64,000 bases of DNA, from NCBI GenBank assembly GCA_036821905.1, contig DAISIR010000009.1:1-64000 (forward strand), read 5' to 3'. The notes beneath the pieces are model-generated. The model did not search any database. It had not been told where the DNA came from and saw only the letters and a program-made list of their open reading frames with translations. This document shows positions 52,360-62,096 of this stretch, one piece after another. This stretch comes from Brooklawnia sp937867175 (GTDB lineage Bacteria > Actinomycetota > Actinomycetes > Propionibacteriales > Propionibacteriaceae). The translations under genes and the position numbers were made by a program. Each line of letters begins with the position of its first letter. Within the stretch, counting starts at the first letter, position 1.

Positions 52360-53364
52360 TCAGACCGGTAGAACGCGCAGCCGGCCGGCGGTGGCCAGAC
52401 CTTCGGCGTCCAGCAGGTGGCCGATATGCTTGACCGTCCGCGTGACCAGGGTTCGGTCGACCAGGGCCAGATCTCGGAACCTGTTGTCCAAGGCCTCCTC
52501 GAGGTGCTGCAGGTCGGTCAACGACCGCAGCCAGAAGCTGGTTATCAGGCTGGCGCGGCCCACGGTTCGCGCGGCCATGCGTATCTCGGGTATCCGGCTG
52601 AGTTGGGTCGCCACCTGGCCGAGCGTGCTGGGTTGACCCTTGAGGAAGTAGTAGGCGAAGACCGGGAAGGGGGTCAGGCGTCGCGCCACATCGATGCGGA
52701 CGACCAGTTCGCCGGACGCAGTCATCGCATTCAGGGATTCGCTGACTCGTCGCCGCGACAGCCCGGAACCTTCTGCCAGAGCGGCGATGGGCGCGCGGAT
52801 GTCCTGTGAGAGCAGTTCGAGCAGGGTCACCAGTTCCGGCAGGGCCAGGTTTGTCGTGGCGGTGTTGCGCGGAGGCCACGCCCGGACGGCCAACTCCTCG
52901 GTCTGTGACAAGGCCTTGGGACGCCACAGGCTGGCGTCGGTCACCAGCTCCGACACATGATGGGTCTGCAGTGCAACGACCCGGGGGTCGAGGCCGAGCG
53001 TCATCGTCCAGTTGCTGATCGCGTCCAGGTCGTGTCCGATCAGGGTCACCAACATGGTCCGGCCGCTGGCAGTCAGGTCGATCGAGACGACCCCGTGGTC
53101 TTTGGCCAGTTCCTCGGCCAAGGCCACCGCGTGGACCGGTTGGCAGGCGATCTCTACGAAGGCGAGGGCAAGCTTGCTGGCCGGCAGGGGGATCAGCGCG
53201 GTGACGTAGACGTAGCCGTGGTCCACCAGCCGGCGCCAGCGCCGCATCAAGGTGGCGGCGTCCACCCTGAGGATCCCCGCCAGTGTCGTCCAGGGGATGC
53301 GGGCGCGTGTCTGGAGCGCGTGGATCAGCCTCAAGTCGAGTTCGTCAATGAGCGGATCCTGCAC
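52360..53364 (-). CDS. Two-module Lrp/AsnC-type regulator
   Basis: A 334-residue protein with two AsnC-like modules. Module 1: HTH (IDELDLRLIHALQTRARIPW, then LAGILRVDAATLMRRWRRL) with a RAM-like domain to about 150. Module 2: HTH around 180-235 (LLELLSQDIRAPIAALAEGS, LSRRRVSESLNAM) with a second ligand-binding domain. Such double proteins act as pseudo-dimers. The GTG at 53364 is chosen because TAGGGT (53377-53372) is a -10 box ending 7 nt before it, indicating a leaderless transcript. Direct repeats flank the start, suggesting autoregulation. It is divergent from the LuxR-type gene. Confidence 0.8.
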   Translation of the reverse strand: MQDPLIDELDLRLIHALQTRARIPWTTLAGILRVDAATLMRRWRRLVDHGYVYVTALIPLPASKLALAFVEIACQPVHAVALAEELAKDHGVVSIDLTASGRTMLVTLIGHDLDAISNWTMTLGLDPRVVALQTHHVSELVTDASLWRPKALSQTEELAVRAWPPRNTATTNLALPELVTLLELLSQDIRAPIAALAEGSGLSRRRVSESLNAMTASGELVVRIDVARRLTPFPVFAYYFLKGQPSTLGQVATQLSRIPEIRMAARTVGRASLITSFWLRSLTDLQHLEEALDNRFRDLALVDRTLVTRTVKHIGHLLDAEGLATAGRLRVLPV

Positions 53365-53395
53365 ATACAGAACCCTAACAGCAGGGATCCTGCAC
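53354..53395. promoter_or_regulatory. Lrp-type regulator promoter with two 11-bp direct repeats
   Basis: GGATCCTGCAC occurs at 53354-53364 and again at 53385-53395, 31 bp apart (about three helical turns). On the minus strand one copy covers the regulator's GTG start and the other lies upstream of its TAGGGT -10 box (53377-53372). Spacing and position suit a dimeric or tandem Lrp-type repressor bound to one DNA face. That this is the operator is inference. Confidence 0.5.
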
Positions 53396-53508
53396 CTGAC
53401 GCTGAGCACCCCGCCCGAGGACCTAGCCTTTGAGCAAACGGATCCCCCTCAGAAGTTCCTGCCCGACTAGGCCGCTCACCAGTTCGACCGCCGCGTTGAA
53501 GGACCATC

Positions 53509-56226
53509 ATGACCGCCCCGGACCAGGTCACCCCGCGGAGGGGTAGCGCGCCTGCGAACCAGACCAGGTTGGCGGTGCCGGTGCCCACCGTGCCCGCGGT
53601 TTCGCGTCCTCGCGTGCTGCGCTTGCTGAACCAAGCGAGCCGGCACCCGGTCACCATGGTGACCGGCGGACCGGGTGCCGGAAAGACGCTGGCCGTGGCC
53701 GACTGGGTTCGGCAGGGTCGCCCGCCGGGACCGGTGATCTGGGTCTCGCTCACCCCGCTGGAGGCGGACGCGCATCGGCTTTGGGTGGGATTGCGGGAGG
53801 CCGCCGCCGAAGTGCTGGACGGGGACCCGCTCGGCTGGTCAGAATCGCAGGCCGTCTCCGACCCGGAGCCGGCGATGACGTTCCTGGCCGCGCTTGGACG
53901 GCTCGACGTCGTGCTGGTGCTGGACGACGTCCACCTGGTTGAGGGGGGCGATGCGCTGCGCCTGCTGGAAGAGGTGGTGCGTCACCCACCAGCCGGACTG
54001 CACCTGATCCTGATTTCCAGGCACGATCCAACCCTGCCGCTGCACCGGTTGCGGGTCGCCGGCGCACTGGGTGACGTGCGCGCGGCCGACCTCGCCTTCA
54101 ACAGGCAGGAGGCCGGTGACTTGTTCGCAGCGCGGGCGCTCCAACTGCCCGACGCCGCCGTGGACCACTTGACCAACATCACCGATGGCTGGCCCTCCGG
54201 TCTCAGCCTGGCTGCGCTGAGTCTGGTCGGGTCGGCCGATCCGGTCGCGGCTGCCGTGGCCTTCGACGGCAGCAACGCGTGGATCGGCGAATACGTGCTG
54301 GATGAGATCGACAGCTTGGATGACGAACAGCGCACCCTGATGCTGGCGACCAGCATGGTCGACCAGATCAGCGCCCCGCTCGCTGTCGCCCTGACCGCAA
54401 ACCCGGATGCTTGGCGGATCCTGCACGAACTAGCCGCGGGCAACCACTTCATGCTCGCCGGCGCCGGCTGGTACCGCCTGCACCAGCTCGTCAAGCAGGC
54501 CCTGCGCGGACGCCTGCTCAATACGAACCCGGAGTTAGCTCGCTCGCTGTGGAAGCGTGCTGCCGTCTGGTTCGAAGAGCAAGGCGAGGGCTTGGAGGCG
54601 CTCAGATTCGCCGTCGAGTCACGAGATTGGGATTTCGTCGGGGAACTGGCGCTGCGCTCGGCCACCCCGCTGGCGTTCTCCGCAGATCGCGGCGCTCTCG
54701 AAGCGCAACTGGCCCAGATCCCGGCGCCGGCCGCCATCAGGCGGCCGGAGCTCCGGATTGTCCTCGCCTACGGCGACTTCTGCCGTTCCGACCTGGTGGG
54801 GGCGTCCGCGCAGCTGAAATGGGCCGAGCAGGAATTGCCCGCACTGCCCCAAGTTCGCCGGGACGCGGCGATGCTGGCGCTGGAGTTGCAGCAGAGCGTC
54901 ATCGCCTATCGCCGGGGTGAGGTGGACGCCATGGCGGCGCACGCGGTCAAGGCGGAACAGGCCAGGACGGGGCAGGCCAGGACGGGGCAGGGGACCGCGG
55001 TTTGGCCAGGCTGGGGTCGGCTACCAGGCTTGCCGATGAGCCTGGTGGCCATCGCGCAGCTGTGGTCCGCGAGACCCGGCGAGGCCCTCGAAATGATGAG
55101 CTGGGTGATGGCCGGACGAAGCAGCGTCCGCTCGCAGGGTTACCTGGCCCTGGCAGCGGGCGCGCTCGGTTCGGTCCAGCGTTCCCGGCTCGACGCCGAA
55201 CGGGCGCTCGGCGAGGATGCGGCCTTGTGGTCCTTCCACCGTTCCAGTCCGGCCTGGCTGGCCTTGGCGTGGGCGGTCCTCCGGCAGGGCGACCTGGCTG
55301 CCGCCGGTGAGGCGGTCAGACGCGGTGAACTCGCCAACTCGGACCACAGCCCGTTGATCGCCGCCGGGCTTCGGTTGGTCGCCGCCGAACGCCGAATGCA
55401 GTTGGGCGACATCCGGGCGGCGCGGCAGATCCTCGCCGAGTTGGATGTCCGGCTGGCGAGCCTCCCTCGGGTGCCGTGGCTGGCTGCACTGCGCACAGCG
55501 GTGGGCGTCCGCCTCGAGTTGGCCGCCGGGGCGTCCGCCCGGGCAGAGGCACTGCTGGTGGCCCACGAAGCCGTGGCCGAGCCGGCCGAGCAGCGATTCG
55601 TGGCCACCGCCCGCGCCCGGCTGCTGCTGGCCACCGGACGCGCGGCCGAGGTGCGCGACGTGCTTGCCGACGAACTCGGCCACACGGGTGCCGACAGCGC
55701 CGAGGCCTGGCTCTTGGTCGCCCTGGCCGACGACGCCCTGCGCCGGGACGCGTCGGCGACCGAGGCGCTCGGTCGTGCTCTTGATGCCGCGGTGCCGGAG
55801 GGTCTGCTGCCGCTGTTCCGCCACCCGGATCGACGTTTGACCGTGCTGTTGCGTCGCTACCTCGACGTCGTCGGGAGGCACCGCGAATTCGTGGCGGTCC
55901 TGCTGGACTCCGATGCGGAGGCGCAGCAGGCGCCGGCCCCGGTGGGCGTCGAGCCGCTGACCGAACGGGAGCGGTCGGTCCTGGCCTACCTGCCCACGCT
56001 CAGCTCCAACCAAGAGATCGCCGGCGCCCTTGACATTTCGGTGAACACCGTCAAACAACACCTGAAGTCGATCAACCGCAAGCTCGGCGTGAACAGTCGG
56101 CGGGACGCAGTGCGGGTGGCCGGCCGTCTCGACCTGCTGCCCAGAACGCCTGATGCGGAACCGTACTGGAACCCCGACGAGCGCCAGTCCTCACACCACG
56201 CCGCGCAGCGCGGTCTTCATCGGTGA
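53509..56226 (+). CDS. MalT-like LuxR-family regulator (STAND ATPase)
   Basis: A 905-residue regulator. Walker A GGPGAGKT (residues 53-60), Walker B VVLVLDDVHLV (about 142) and a winged-helix/SOR region to about 370, then a long TPR-like helical array (about 380-800), and a C-terminal LuxR HTH (LTERERSVLAYLPTLSSNQE, then IAGALDISVNTVKQHL, about 830-890). The sensor ligand is unknown. ATG at 53509 has GAAGGA upstream. A short 15-bp tandem duplication encodes ARTGQ twice near residue 485. Its last 36 bases overlap menF on the other strand. Confidence 0.88.
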   Translation: MTAPDQVTPRRGSAPANQTRLAVPVPTVPAVSRPRVLRLLNQASRHPVTMVTGGPGAGKTLAVADWVRQGRPPGPVIWVSLTPLEADAHRLWVGLREAAAEVLDGDPLGWSESQAVSDPEPAMTFLAALGRLDVVLVLDDVHLVEGGDALRLLEEVVRHPPAGLHLILISRHDPTLPLHRLRVAGALGDVRAADLAFNRQEAGDLFAARALQLPDAAVDHLTNITDGWPSGLSLAALSLVGSADPVAAAVAFDGSNAWIGEYVLDEIDSLDDEQRTLMLATSMVDQISAPLAVALTANPDAWRILHELAAGNHFMLAGAGWYRLHQLVKQALRGRLLNTNPELARSLWKRAAVWFEEQGEGLEALRFAVESRDWDFVGELALRSATPLAFSADRGALEAQLAQIPAPAAIRRPELRIVLAYGDFCRSDLVGASAQLKWAEQELPALPQVRRDAAMLALELQQSVIAYRRGEVDAMAAHAVKAEQARTGQARTGQGTAVWPGWGRLPGLPMSLVAIAQLWSARPGEALEMMSWVMAGRSSVRSQGYLALAAGALGSVQRSRLDAERALGEDAALWSFHRSSPAWLALAWAVLRQGDLAAAGEAVRRGELANSDHSPLIAAGLRLVAAERRMQLGDIRAARQILAELDVRLASLPRVPWLAALRTAVGVRLELAAGASARAEALLVAHEAVAEPAEQRFVATARARLLLATGRAAEVRDVLADELGHTGADSAEAWLLVALADDALRRDASATEALGRALDAAVPEGLLPLFRHPDRRLTVLLRRYLDVVGRHREFVAVLLDSDAEAQQAPAPVGVEPLTERERSVLAYLPTLSSNQEIAGALDISVNTVKQHLKSINRKLGVNSRRDAVRVAGRLDLLPRTPDAEPYWNPDERQSSHHAAQRGLHR

Positions 56227-57438
56227 CATCTTGGCGTCGGTCTCGACCAGTTCGGCATAGGGGTCGGACGCGGCCACCACCCCGGCGCCCGCGAAGATCC
56301 GCATCCGGCGGGGGTCCTCGGCGTCCAGTTGTCCGCAGCGCAGAGCCAGTGCCCACTCGCCGTCGCCTTGGGCATCCATCCAACCGACCGGACCGGCGAA
56401 GCGTCCGCGGTCGAGGACTTCGTGCTCGGCGATCAGCCGCCGCGCCACCGGCGTGGGTGAACCGCAGACCGCCGCCGATGGGTGGGCCGCTTCCGCCAGC
56501 CGAAGGGTGCTGTCTCGCTGGTCGGAGATGCCGCTCAAGTCGGTGGCCAGGTGCAGCACGTTGGGCAGCGTGAGCACATAGGGTGCCTGGGGCACGTGCA
56601 GGGCGGTCAGCAGGCCGCGCCACGAGTGCACCACCGATTGCACTGCCAGCCGGTGCTCCTCCAGGTCCTTGGTGGACGAAATCAACCGGCCGGCCTGCTG
56701 GGTATCGTCGACTCCCTCCACCCGGGGGATCGTGCCGGCGAGTATTCGGGAGCCGGTGAGCCCGCCTTCTCTGCGGACCAGCATCTCGGGAGTTGAACCC
56801 ACTAGGCCGTCCATCAGGTAGTTCCAGCAAGCCCCGTAACTGGACAGCAAGGCGCGCAGCGGCCAACGTGGGTCGAGCGGCTCGTCGGCCTCGGCCATGA
56901 TGTCGCGGGCGAGCACCACTTTGCTCGCCTCGCCGGCCTTGATCCGCCGGGTCATGTCGCGCAAGCGGGCCATCCACTCCGATTCGGACATGCTGCCTGG
57001 GGTGAAGCGCAGGTTCGCCGGACGGCTGGGGGGCGGCTGGCGCTCGGGCAGCTGCGGGGTGACGCGGTCGTAGCCGATGCGGGTCAGCCACGACCGGCCG
57101 GCACGGCGTCCGATGATCACCTCGGGCAGCACCAGTACCGATCGGTGGGCGGTGTTCGTCGGGTCGAAGCAGAAGGTGCCGTAGACCACTGGCCCGGTGC
57201 CGAACCGGCCGGGCATCTCCGACTCGTTCTCGATCGTCTGGGCCAGGTCGGTCCACCACCGGTCGGCGGCGAGCATCGAATCCGTCTCGAACCGGGTGAT
57301 CTCGCCGAGGGCGACGAATCCTTCGCGGCCACGCAGAAAGGCGGCATCGGCAGGACCGAGGAAGTCGATCAGCGGTCCGGGGTCGTCGATCCAGATGGTC
57401 GAGGCGTGCAGTCTGGATGACCCGGGATTGACGATCAC
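56191..57438 (-). CDS. menF: Isochorismate synthase
   Basis: A 415-residue chorismate-utilising enzyme. VLARDIMAEA, STPEMLVRREGG, SRILAGTIPRV, SSTKDLEEHRL and HPSAAVCGSPTPVARR are the conserved ADC-synthase/isochorismate-synthase segments, with the metal-binding Glu of DLEEH. It converts chorismate to isochorismate for MenD; the other menaquinone genes in the window make this more likely than a siderophore role. GTG at 57438; ends inside the 3' end of the LuxR gene. It is divergent from the reductase gene. Confidence 0.9.
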   Translation of the reverse strand: MIVNPGSSRLHASTIWIDDPGPLIDFLGPADAAFLRGREGFVALGEITRFETDSMLAADRWWTDLAQTIENESEMPGRFGTGPVVYGTFCFDPTNTAHRSVLVLPEVIIGRRAGRSWLTRIGYDRVTPQLPERQPPPSRPANLRFTPGSMSESEWMARLRDMTRRIKAGEASKVVLARDIMAEADEPLDPRWPLRALLSSYGACWNYLMDGLVGSTPEMLVRREGGLTGSRILAGTIPRVEGVDDTQQAGRLISSTKDLEEHRLAVQSVVHSWRGLLTALHVPQAPYVLTLPNVLHLATDLSGISDQRDSTLRLAEAAHPSAAVCGSPTPVARRLIAEHEVLDRGRFAGPVGWMDAQGDGEWALALRCGQLDAEDPRRMRIFAGAGVVAASDPYAELVETDAKMSPMKTALRGVV

Positions 57439-57488
57439 CCCTCGAAGGCTACCGTACGGGCCCCGAGTTTCCGGTGTCGGCCGGCGGT

Positions 57489-57517
57489 TTGCGACGCCCG
57501 ACGGCGATGCGTATAGA
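57489..57517 (+). promoter_or_regulatory. Promoter of the geranylgeranyl-reductase-type gene
   Basis: TTGCGA (57489-57494), a 17-nt spacer and TATAGA (57512-57517) give a good SigA-type promoter. It reads towards the flavoprotein gene, whose ATG is at 57540, 23 nt after the -10. Confidence 0.6.
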
Positions 57518-57539
57518 CTGCGCGGGAGGTCCAGGCCCC

Positions 57540-58886
57540 ATGGAGGTGGTCATCTTGTCGAATGCTTCGCGGCCAGCCACCATAACCGGCCCGCGTGCGT
57601 CCGCCATGCCGCAGGCAAGCGCCGAAGGCGACCAGGACGCCGACGTCATTGTGGTCGGTGCCGGTCCTGGCGGATCGGCCGCAGCGACCTTCCTGTCGCG
57701 CCAAGGCCTAGATGTGCTGCTGCTTGAGAAGTCGCAGTTCCCGCGTGAGAAGGTGTGCGGTGACGGCCTGACGCCCAGGGCGGTGCGGATGCTGGTGCGG
57801 CTCGGCATCGACACCAGCACCCAGGCCGGTTGGCTGCACAACAAGGGACTTCGCATCTATGGCGGACGCGTCGACCCGTTCGACATGCCCTGGCCGGAGC
57901 TGTCCGACTTCCCGGATTACGGGATGGTCTGCCCCCGGTCGGTCTTCGATGACCTGCTCGCCGGCACTGCGGTGGAAGCCGGCACCCGACTGCACACCGG
58001 GGTTCGGGTCACCGGGCCGATCCGCCACGAGCGAAGCGGCCGGGTTGTCGGGGTCACCGACGCGTCCGGACGCTCCTGGCGCGCCCCGATCGTGATCGGC
58101 GCCGACGGCAACTCGGCTCGGCTGGCCGTTCAAGTGGGACGCGAACACGACCCGAAACGTCCGATGGGCGTCGCCGTGCGCAGCTACTACACCAGCCCTC
58201 GCCATGACATGGACTGGATGGAGAGTTACCTCGAGCTGTGGGACGGCGAACGCGGCAAGTCGAATTTGCTGCCCGGCTACGGCTGGGTTTTCGGCTTGGG
58301 CGACGGCACCGTGAACGCAGGACTGGGCATGCTCAACACCAGCTCGGCGTTCGGGAAGACCGACTACCGCGAGTTGATGCGCCGCTGGCTCAACAGCACA
58401 CCTGAACAGTGGGGCTTTCGCGAGGAGAACCGGCTGCAGCCGATCCGCGGGGCCGCCCTGCCGATGGCCTTCAACCGTAAGCCGATCTACCGCGACGGAC
58501 TGCTGCTGCTCGGCGACTCGGCCGGCATGGTCAGCCCCTTCAACGGCGAGGGCATCAGCTATGCCATGGAGGCGGCAGAGATGGCCGCCCGGTCGATCGC
58601 GGACGCACATTCCCGAGGCTTCGGTAGCCGTGGTGCTGAGCTGGCCCTGTCGGGCTATGCCGACCAGGTCAAGTCGGCTTGGGGTGGCTACTACCGCCTG
58701 GGCACCATCTTTGTGAAGCTGATCGGCAGCCCGACTGTGATGCGGTTGTGCACCACCTACGGCCTGCCACGTCGCAACTTGATGGTCCTGGTGCACAAGC
58801 TGCTGGCCAATCTGACCGATGCCCACCGCGGTGATGCGTACGATCGCTTGATCAACACCCTGTCCAGAATGGCGCCAGCAGCGTGA
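57540..58886 (+). CDS. Geranylgeranyl-reductase-family flavoprotein (MenJ-like)
   Basis: A 448-residue FAD enzyme. The N-terminal VIVVGAGPGGSAAATFLSRQ follows a 36-residue extension, then EKSQFPREKVCGDGL (the reductase family's active-site Cys), YGLPR, and the second FAD motif LLGDSAGMVSPFNGEGISYA. Family members saturate prenyl chains; next to menF and the nuo genes, reduction of menaquinone's side chain is likely. ATG at 57540 has GGGAGG upstream; a TTG at 57555 with GGAGG is the alternative. It precedes nuoA by 124 nt on the same strand. Confidence 0.85.
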   Translation: MEVVILSNASRPATITGPRASAMPQASAEGDQDADVIVVGAGPGGSAAATFLSRQGLDVLLLEKSQFPREKVCGDGLTPRAVRMLVRLGIDTSTQAGWLHNKGLRIYGGRVDPFDMPWPELSDFPDYGMVCPRSVFDDLLAGTAVEAGTRLHTGVRVTGPIRHERSGRVVGVTDASGRSWRAPIVIGADGNSARLAVQVGREHDPKRPMGVAVRSYYTSPRHDMDWMESYLELWDGERGKSNLLPGYGWVFGLGDGTVNAGLGMLNTSSAFGKTDYRELMRRWLNSTPEQWGFREENRLQPIRGAALPMAFNRKPIYRDGLLLLGDSAGMVSPFNGEGISYAMEAAEMAARSIADAHSRGFGSRGAELALSGYADQVKSAWGGYYRLGTIFVKLIGSPTVMRLCTTYGLPRRNLMVLVHKLLANLTDAHRGDAYDRLINTLSRMAPAA

Positions 58887-59010
58887 CGATCGCGAATGAC
58901 TGGGCCACAATGGGGCTTGACGGCCGGACAGTGGGGTCGACCGTCCAGCTTCCCCGGGGAGACTCGGGGCAGATCCCCACGGAGGAATCGAGCGGAAGGG
59001 CGGGGCAGGC

Positions 59011-59370
59011 ATGAACGCCTACATCCCCATCGCGGGCCTGGTTACCTTGGCCACGATCTTCGTCGTCGCAGCAATCCCGGTCAGCACGGTGATCGGTCCG
59101 GCGAGATTCAACCGCACCAAGTACGACTCCTTCGAGTGCGGACTGCAGGCCACTCCGCCGCCTGCCACCGGCGGACGTTTCTCGGTGAAGTACTACATCA
59201 CGGCGATGCTGTTCATCATGTTCGACATCGAGATCGTCTTCTTGTACCCGTGGGCAGTCGCGTTCGACAAGTTGAGTGAGCTCGCCATCGTCGCCATGAT
59301 CATCTTCATTGTCACCCTGTTCGTGGCGTACTTCTACGACCTGCGCCGCGGTGGCCTCGACTGGGACTGA
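59011..59370 (+). CDS. nuoA: NADH-quinone oxidoreductase subunit A
   Basis: A 119-residue membrane subunit with three helices. YDSFECGLQATPPP and FDIEIVFLYPWAVAF are the NuoA signatures, including the conserved Cys and Glu. It begins the complex I operon; later genes overlap or are close, so one transcript is expected. ATG at 59011 follows GGGGCAGG. The 124 nt upstream hold no obvious promoter, so read-through from the reductase gene is possible. Confidence 0.95.
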   Translation: MNAYIPIAGLVTLATIFVVAAIPVSTVIGPARFNRTKYDSFECGLQATPPPATGGRFSVKYYITAMLFIMFDIEIVFLYPWAVAFDKLSELAIVAMIIFIVTLFVAYFYDLRRGGLDWD

Positions 59371-59388
59371 ATCGGAAGGGAAGATCTG

Positions 59389-59946
59389 ATGGGTCTGGAA
59401 GACAAGGTTCCTTCAGGGATACTTTTGACCACCGTCGAGGCAATCGCCGGTTGGACGCGCAAGGCGTCCTTCTGGCCGCTGACGATGGGTCTGGCCTGCT
59501 GCGCGATCGAAATGATGCAGTTCGGCGGTCCGCGCCACGACGGCGGCCGCTGGGGTATGGAGGTCTTCCGCGCGTCGCCGCGGCAGGCCGACCTGATGAT
59601 CGTCTCCGGGCGAGTCAGCCAGAAGATGGCCCCCGTGGTCCGGCAACTCTGGGATCAGATGCCGAACCCGAAGTGGTGCATCTCGATGGGTGTCTGCGCA
59701 AGCAGCGGCGGCATGTTCAACAACTACGCGCTCATTCAGGGCGTTGACCATATCGTGCCGGTCGACATCTATGTCCCCGGCTGCCCCCCGCGTCCCGACA
59801 TGCTGATCGATGCCATCTTCAAGCTGCGTGAGAAGGAAGTGCAGTGGGGCCCGATCGGCGCCAACCGTGACAAGCAGGTGGCCGACAACGAGTTGGCTGC
59901 CTTGGCGGCGCCGGCACTGCTCGAGCGGAAGGGGCTCATGCGATGA
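59389..59946 (+). CDS. nuoB: NADH-quinone oxidoreductase subunit B
   Basis: A 185-residue subunit that carries iron-sulfur cluster N2. LACCAIEMMQFG holds the tandem cysteines, GVCASSGGMFNNYALIQGVD and VPGCPPRP the other two. It sits at the junction to the quinone site with NuoD. ATG at 59389 has GGAAG upstream. Its stop overlaps the nuoC start (ATGA). Confidence 0.96.
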   Translation: MGLEDKVPSGILLTTVEAIAGWTRKASFWPLTMGLACCAIEMMQFGGPRHDGGRWGMEVFRASPRQADLMIVSGRVSQKMAPVVRQLWDQMPNPKWCISMGVCASSGGMFNNYALIQGVDHIVPVDIYVPGCPPRPDMLIDAIFKLREKEVQWGPIGANRDKQVADNELAALAAPALLERKGLMR

Positions 59947-60698
59947 GCAACCTCGACAACAACCCCAACAAGCCCGCCAAGACCGATCCACAACTCACCC
60001 GGCCGTCGCTGCACACCCACCTCGACCAGGTGCTGGCCGCCACCCCGGACGACGGTCCGGTCATCGGAGTGCGTGACGGCATGTGGGGTCCCGGATACGG
60101 TTCCGGTGACACCTCGGGTTTTCAGGGTCAGCACCGCATCATCCAGCTCAACGGCAACGCACTCCCGCCCTTCGGTGGCTGGTTCGACGACGTCGCCGAC
60201 CGGATGGCTGCCTTGGTGCCGCACTTCGCGTCCCGGGTGCTGGTCTGGCGCGACGAAATCACCTTCGTGGTGCTGCGCGAGAAGCTGCTTGAGTTGGTCC
60301 GGGTGCTCCGGGACGACCCCGCGCTGCGTTTCGAGGTCTGCATGAGCGTCTCCGGGGTGCACTACCCGAACCTGACTGGCGCCGAACTGCACGCGGTCTA
60401 CCACCTGCTCAGCTACACCCATAACCGCCGGATCCGTCTCGAGGTCGCCTGCCCGGTCGACGACCCGCACATCCCGAGCGTCTGCCCCGTCTACCCGATG
60501 GTGAATTACCACGAGCGGGAGACCTGGGACATGTTCGGCATCATCTTCGATGGGCATCCGGGACTCACGCGTATCTTGATGCCTGACGACTGGGTCGGTT
60601 TCCCGCAACGCAAGGACTACCCCTTGGGTGGCATCCCGATCGAGTACAAGGGTGCGGTCGTACCGCCCCCCGATGAGCGCAGGAGTTACCAGGCATGA
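59943..60698 (+). CDS. nuoC: NADH-quinone oxidoreductase subunit C
   Basis: A 251-residue peripheral-arm subunit. After a flexible start (residues 1-60) the 30-kDa-type domain has YHLLSYTHNRRIRLEVACPV, YHERETWDMFGIIFDGHP and the C-terminal LGGIPIEYKG. It is separate from NuoD, as is usual in actinobacteria. Overlaps nuoB and nuoD by 4 nt each. Confidence 0.95.
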   Translation: MSNLDNNPNKPAKTDPQLTRPSLHTHLDQVLAATPDDGPVIGVRDGMWGPGYGSGDTSGFQGQHRIIQLNGNALPPFGGWFDDVADRMAALVPHFASRVLVWRDEITFVVLREKLLELVRVLRDDPALRFEVCMSVSGVHYPNLTGAELHAVYHLLSYTHNRRIRLEVACPVDDPHIPSVCPVYPMVNYHERETWDMFGIIFDGHPGLTRILMPDDWVGFPQRKDYPLGGIPIEYKGAVVPPPDERRSYQA

Positions 60699-62065
60699 GC
60701 GAGAAGACCAAGCCAAGCTTCGGCGTCCCCGGCGACGAGGACGTCTTCGCCGTCGCAGGTGAACCCGCCGTCGATCAGGCATACCTGGCTGCCGGCAACG
60801 ACTGGGCGCAGATCATCGAGTCCCAGCGAGAGCGCGCGGACGAGATCATCGTCATCAACCTCGGCCCCCAGCACCCGTCCACCCACGGCGTGATGCGGCT
60901 GCTGCTCGAGTTGGACGGCGAAACCGTGATGAGTTGCCGGCCCGGCATCGGCTTCTTGCATACCGGGATCGAGAAGAATGCCGAGTTCCGCACCTGGACG
61001 CAGGGCTCCACCTTCTGGACGCGGATGAACTACGTCGCCGGCATCCACAACGAAGCCGTCTACTCGCTGGCGGTCGAGAAGTTGCTGGGTGTCACCGATG
61101 ACTTGCCGCGGCGCGGCCAGCAATTGCGGATCTTGGCACTTGAGACCAACCGCATCGCCTCTCACCTGACCGGTGTGGGCGCAAACTGCCTCGAACTGGG
61201 CGCCACCTCGCCGCAGGAGGTGGGTCTTCGTGAGCGGGAGCGCATCCTCGAGTTCACCGAGGCGTTGACCGGCTTGCGCATGAACAACGCGTACATCCGC
61301 CCCGGCGGCGTGCAGAACGACCTGCCCGACGACGGCATCGACCTGCTGGATGAGTTGATCAAGCAGATGAAGATCAATATCCCGGAAATCCCGCTGTTCA
61401 TGCTTGACAACCCGCTGTTCAAGGGTCGTCTGCAGAACGTCGGTTACCTCGACCTCACCGCTTGCATGATGCTCGGCGCGACCGGGCCCATTCTGCGGGC
61501 CACCGGCTATCCGTGGGACCTCCGCAAGACCCAGCCCTACCTCGGCTACGAACAGTACGAATTCGATGTGCCGGTCGAGACCAGTTGTGACGCGTACGGA
61601 CGCTTCAAGATCCGCTGTGACGAGATGATGCAGTCGATCCGGATCCTCGAGCAGGTACGCGACCAGTTGGTCGAAAGCGCCGGCGAGCCGTACCGGGTGC
61701 AGGATCCCAAACTGGAGTGGCCGGGCGACCTGACAGTGGGCGCAGATGGCCAGGGCAACTCGAACGAACACATCAAACACATCATGGGCGAGTCGATGGA
61801 GGCCCTCATCCATCACTTCAAGAAGGTGACCGAGGGGTTCTCGGTGCCTGCCGGCGAGGTCTACGTCGCCATTGAGGGGCCCGGCGGCGAGTTGGGCACC
61901 CACCTCGTCTCCGACGGCGGGAAGCGTCCTTATCGTGCACACATGCGTGACCCAGGGTTCAACCACGTCCAGGCCCTGCCGATCATGACCGAGGGCGCGA
62001 TGCTGAGCGACCTGATCATGTCCGTGGCCAGCATCGACCCCGTCATGGGCGGTGTCGACCGATGA
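60695..62065 (+). CDS. nuoD: NADH-quinone oxidoreductase subunit D
   Basis: A 456-residue 49-kDa-type subunit of the quinone site. NLGPQHPSTHGVMRLLLELD, TRMNYVAGIHNEAVYSL, the RPGGVQND segment and the C-terminal IASIDPVMGGVDR-like end (SVASIDPVMGGVDR) are conserved. ATG at 60695 overlaps nuoC (ATGA). Confidence 0.96.
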   Translation: MSEKTKPSFGVPGDEDVFAVAGEPAVDQAYLAAGNDWAQIIESQRERADEIIVINLGPQHPSTHGVMRLLLELDGETVMSCRPGIGFLHTGIEKNAEFRTWTQGSTFWTRMNYVAGIHNEAVYSLAVEKLLGVTDDLPRRGQQLRILALETNRIASHLTGVGANCLELGATSPQEVGLRERERILEFTEALTGLRMNNAYIRPGGVQNDLPDDGIDLLDELIKQMKINIPEIPLFMLDNPLFKGRLQNVGYLDLTACMMLGATGPILRATGYPWDLRKTQPYLGYEQYEFDVPVETSCDAYGRFKIRCDEMMQSIRILEQVRDQLVESAGEPYRVQDPKLEWPGDLTVGADGQGNSNEHIKHIMGESMEALIHHFKKVTEGFSVPAGEVYVAIEGPGGELGTHLVSDGGKRPYRAHMRDPGFNHVQALPIMTEGAMLSDLIMSVASIDPVMGGVDR

Positions 62066-62096
62066 CGAACCTGACGTTGACAAGGAGGCAATCCCG

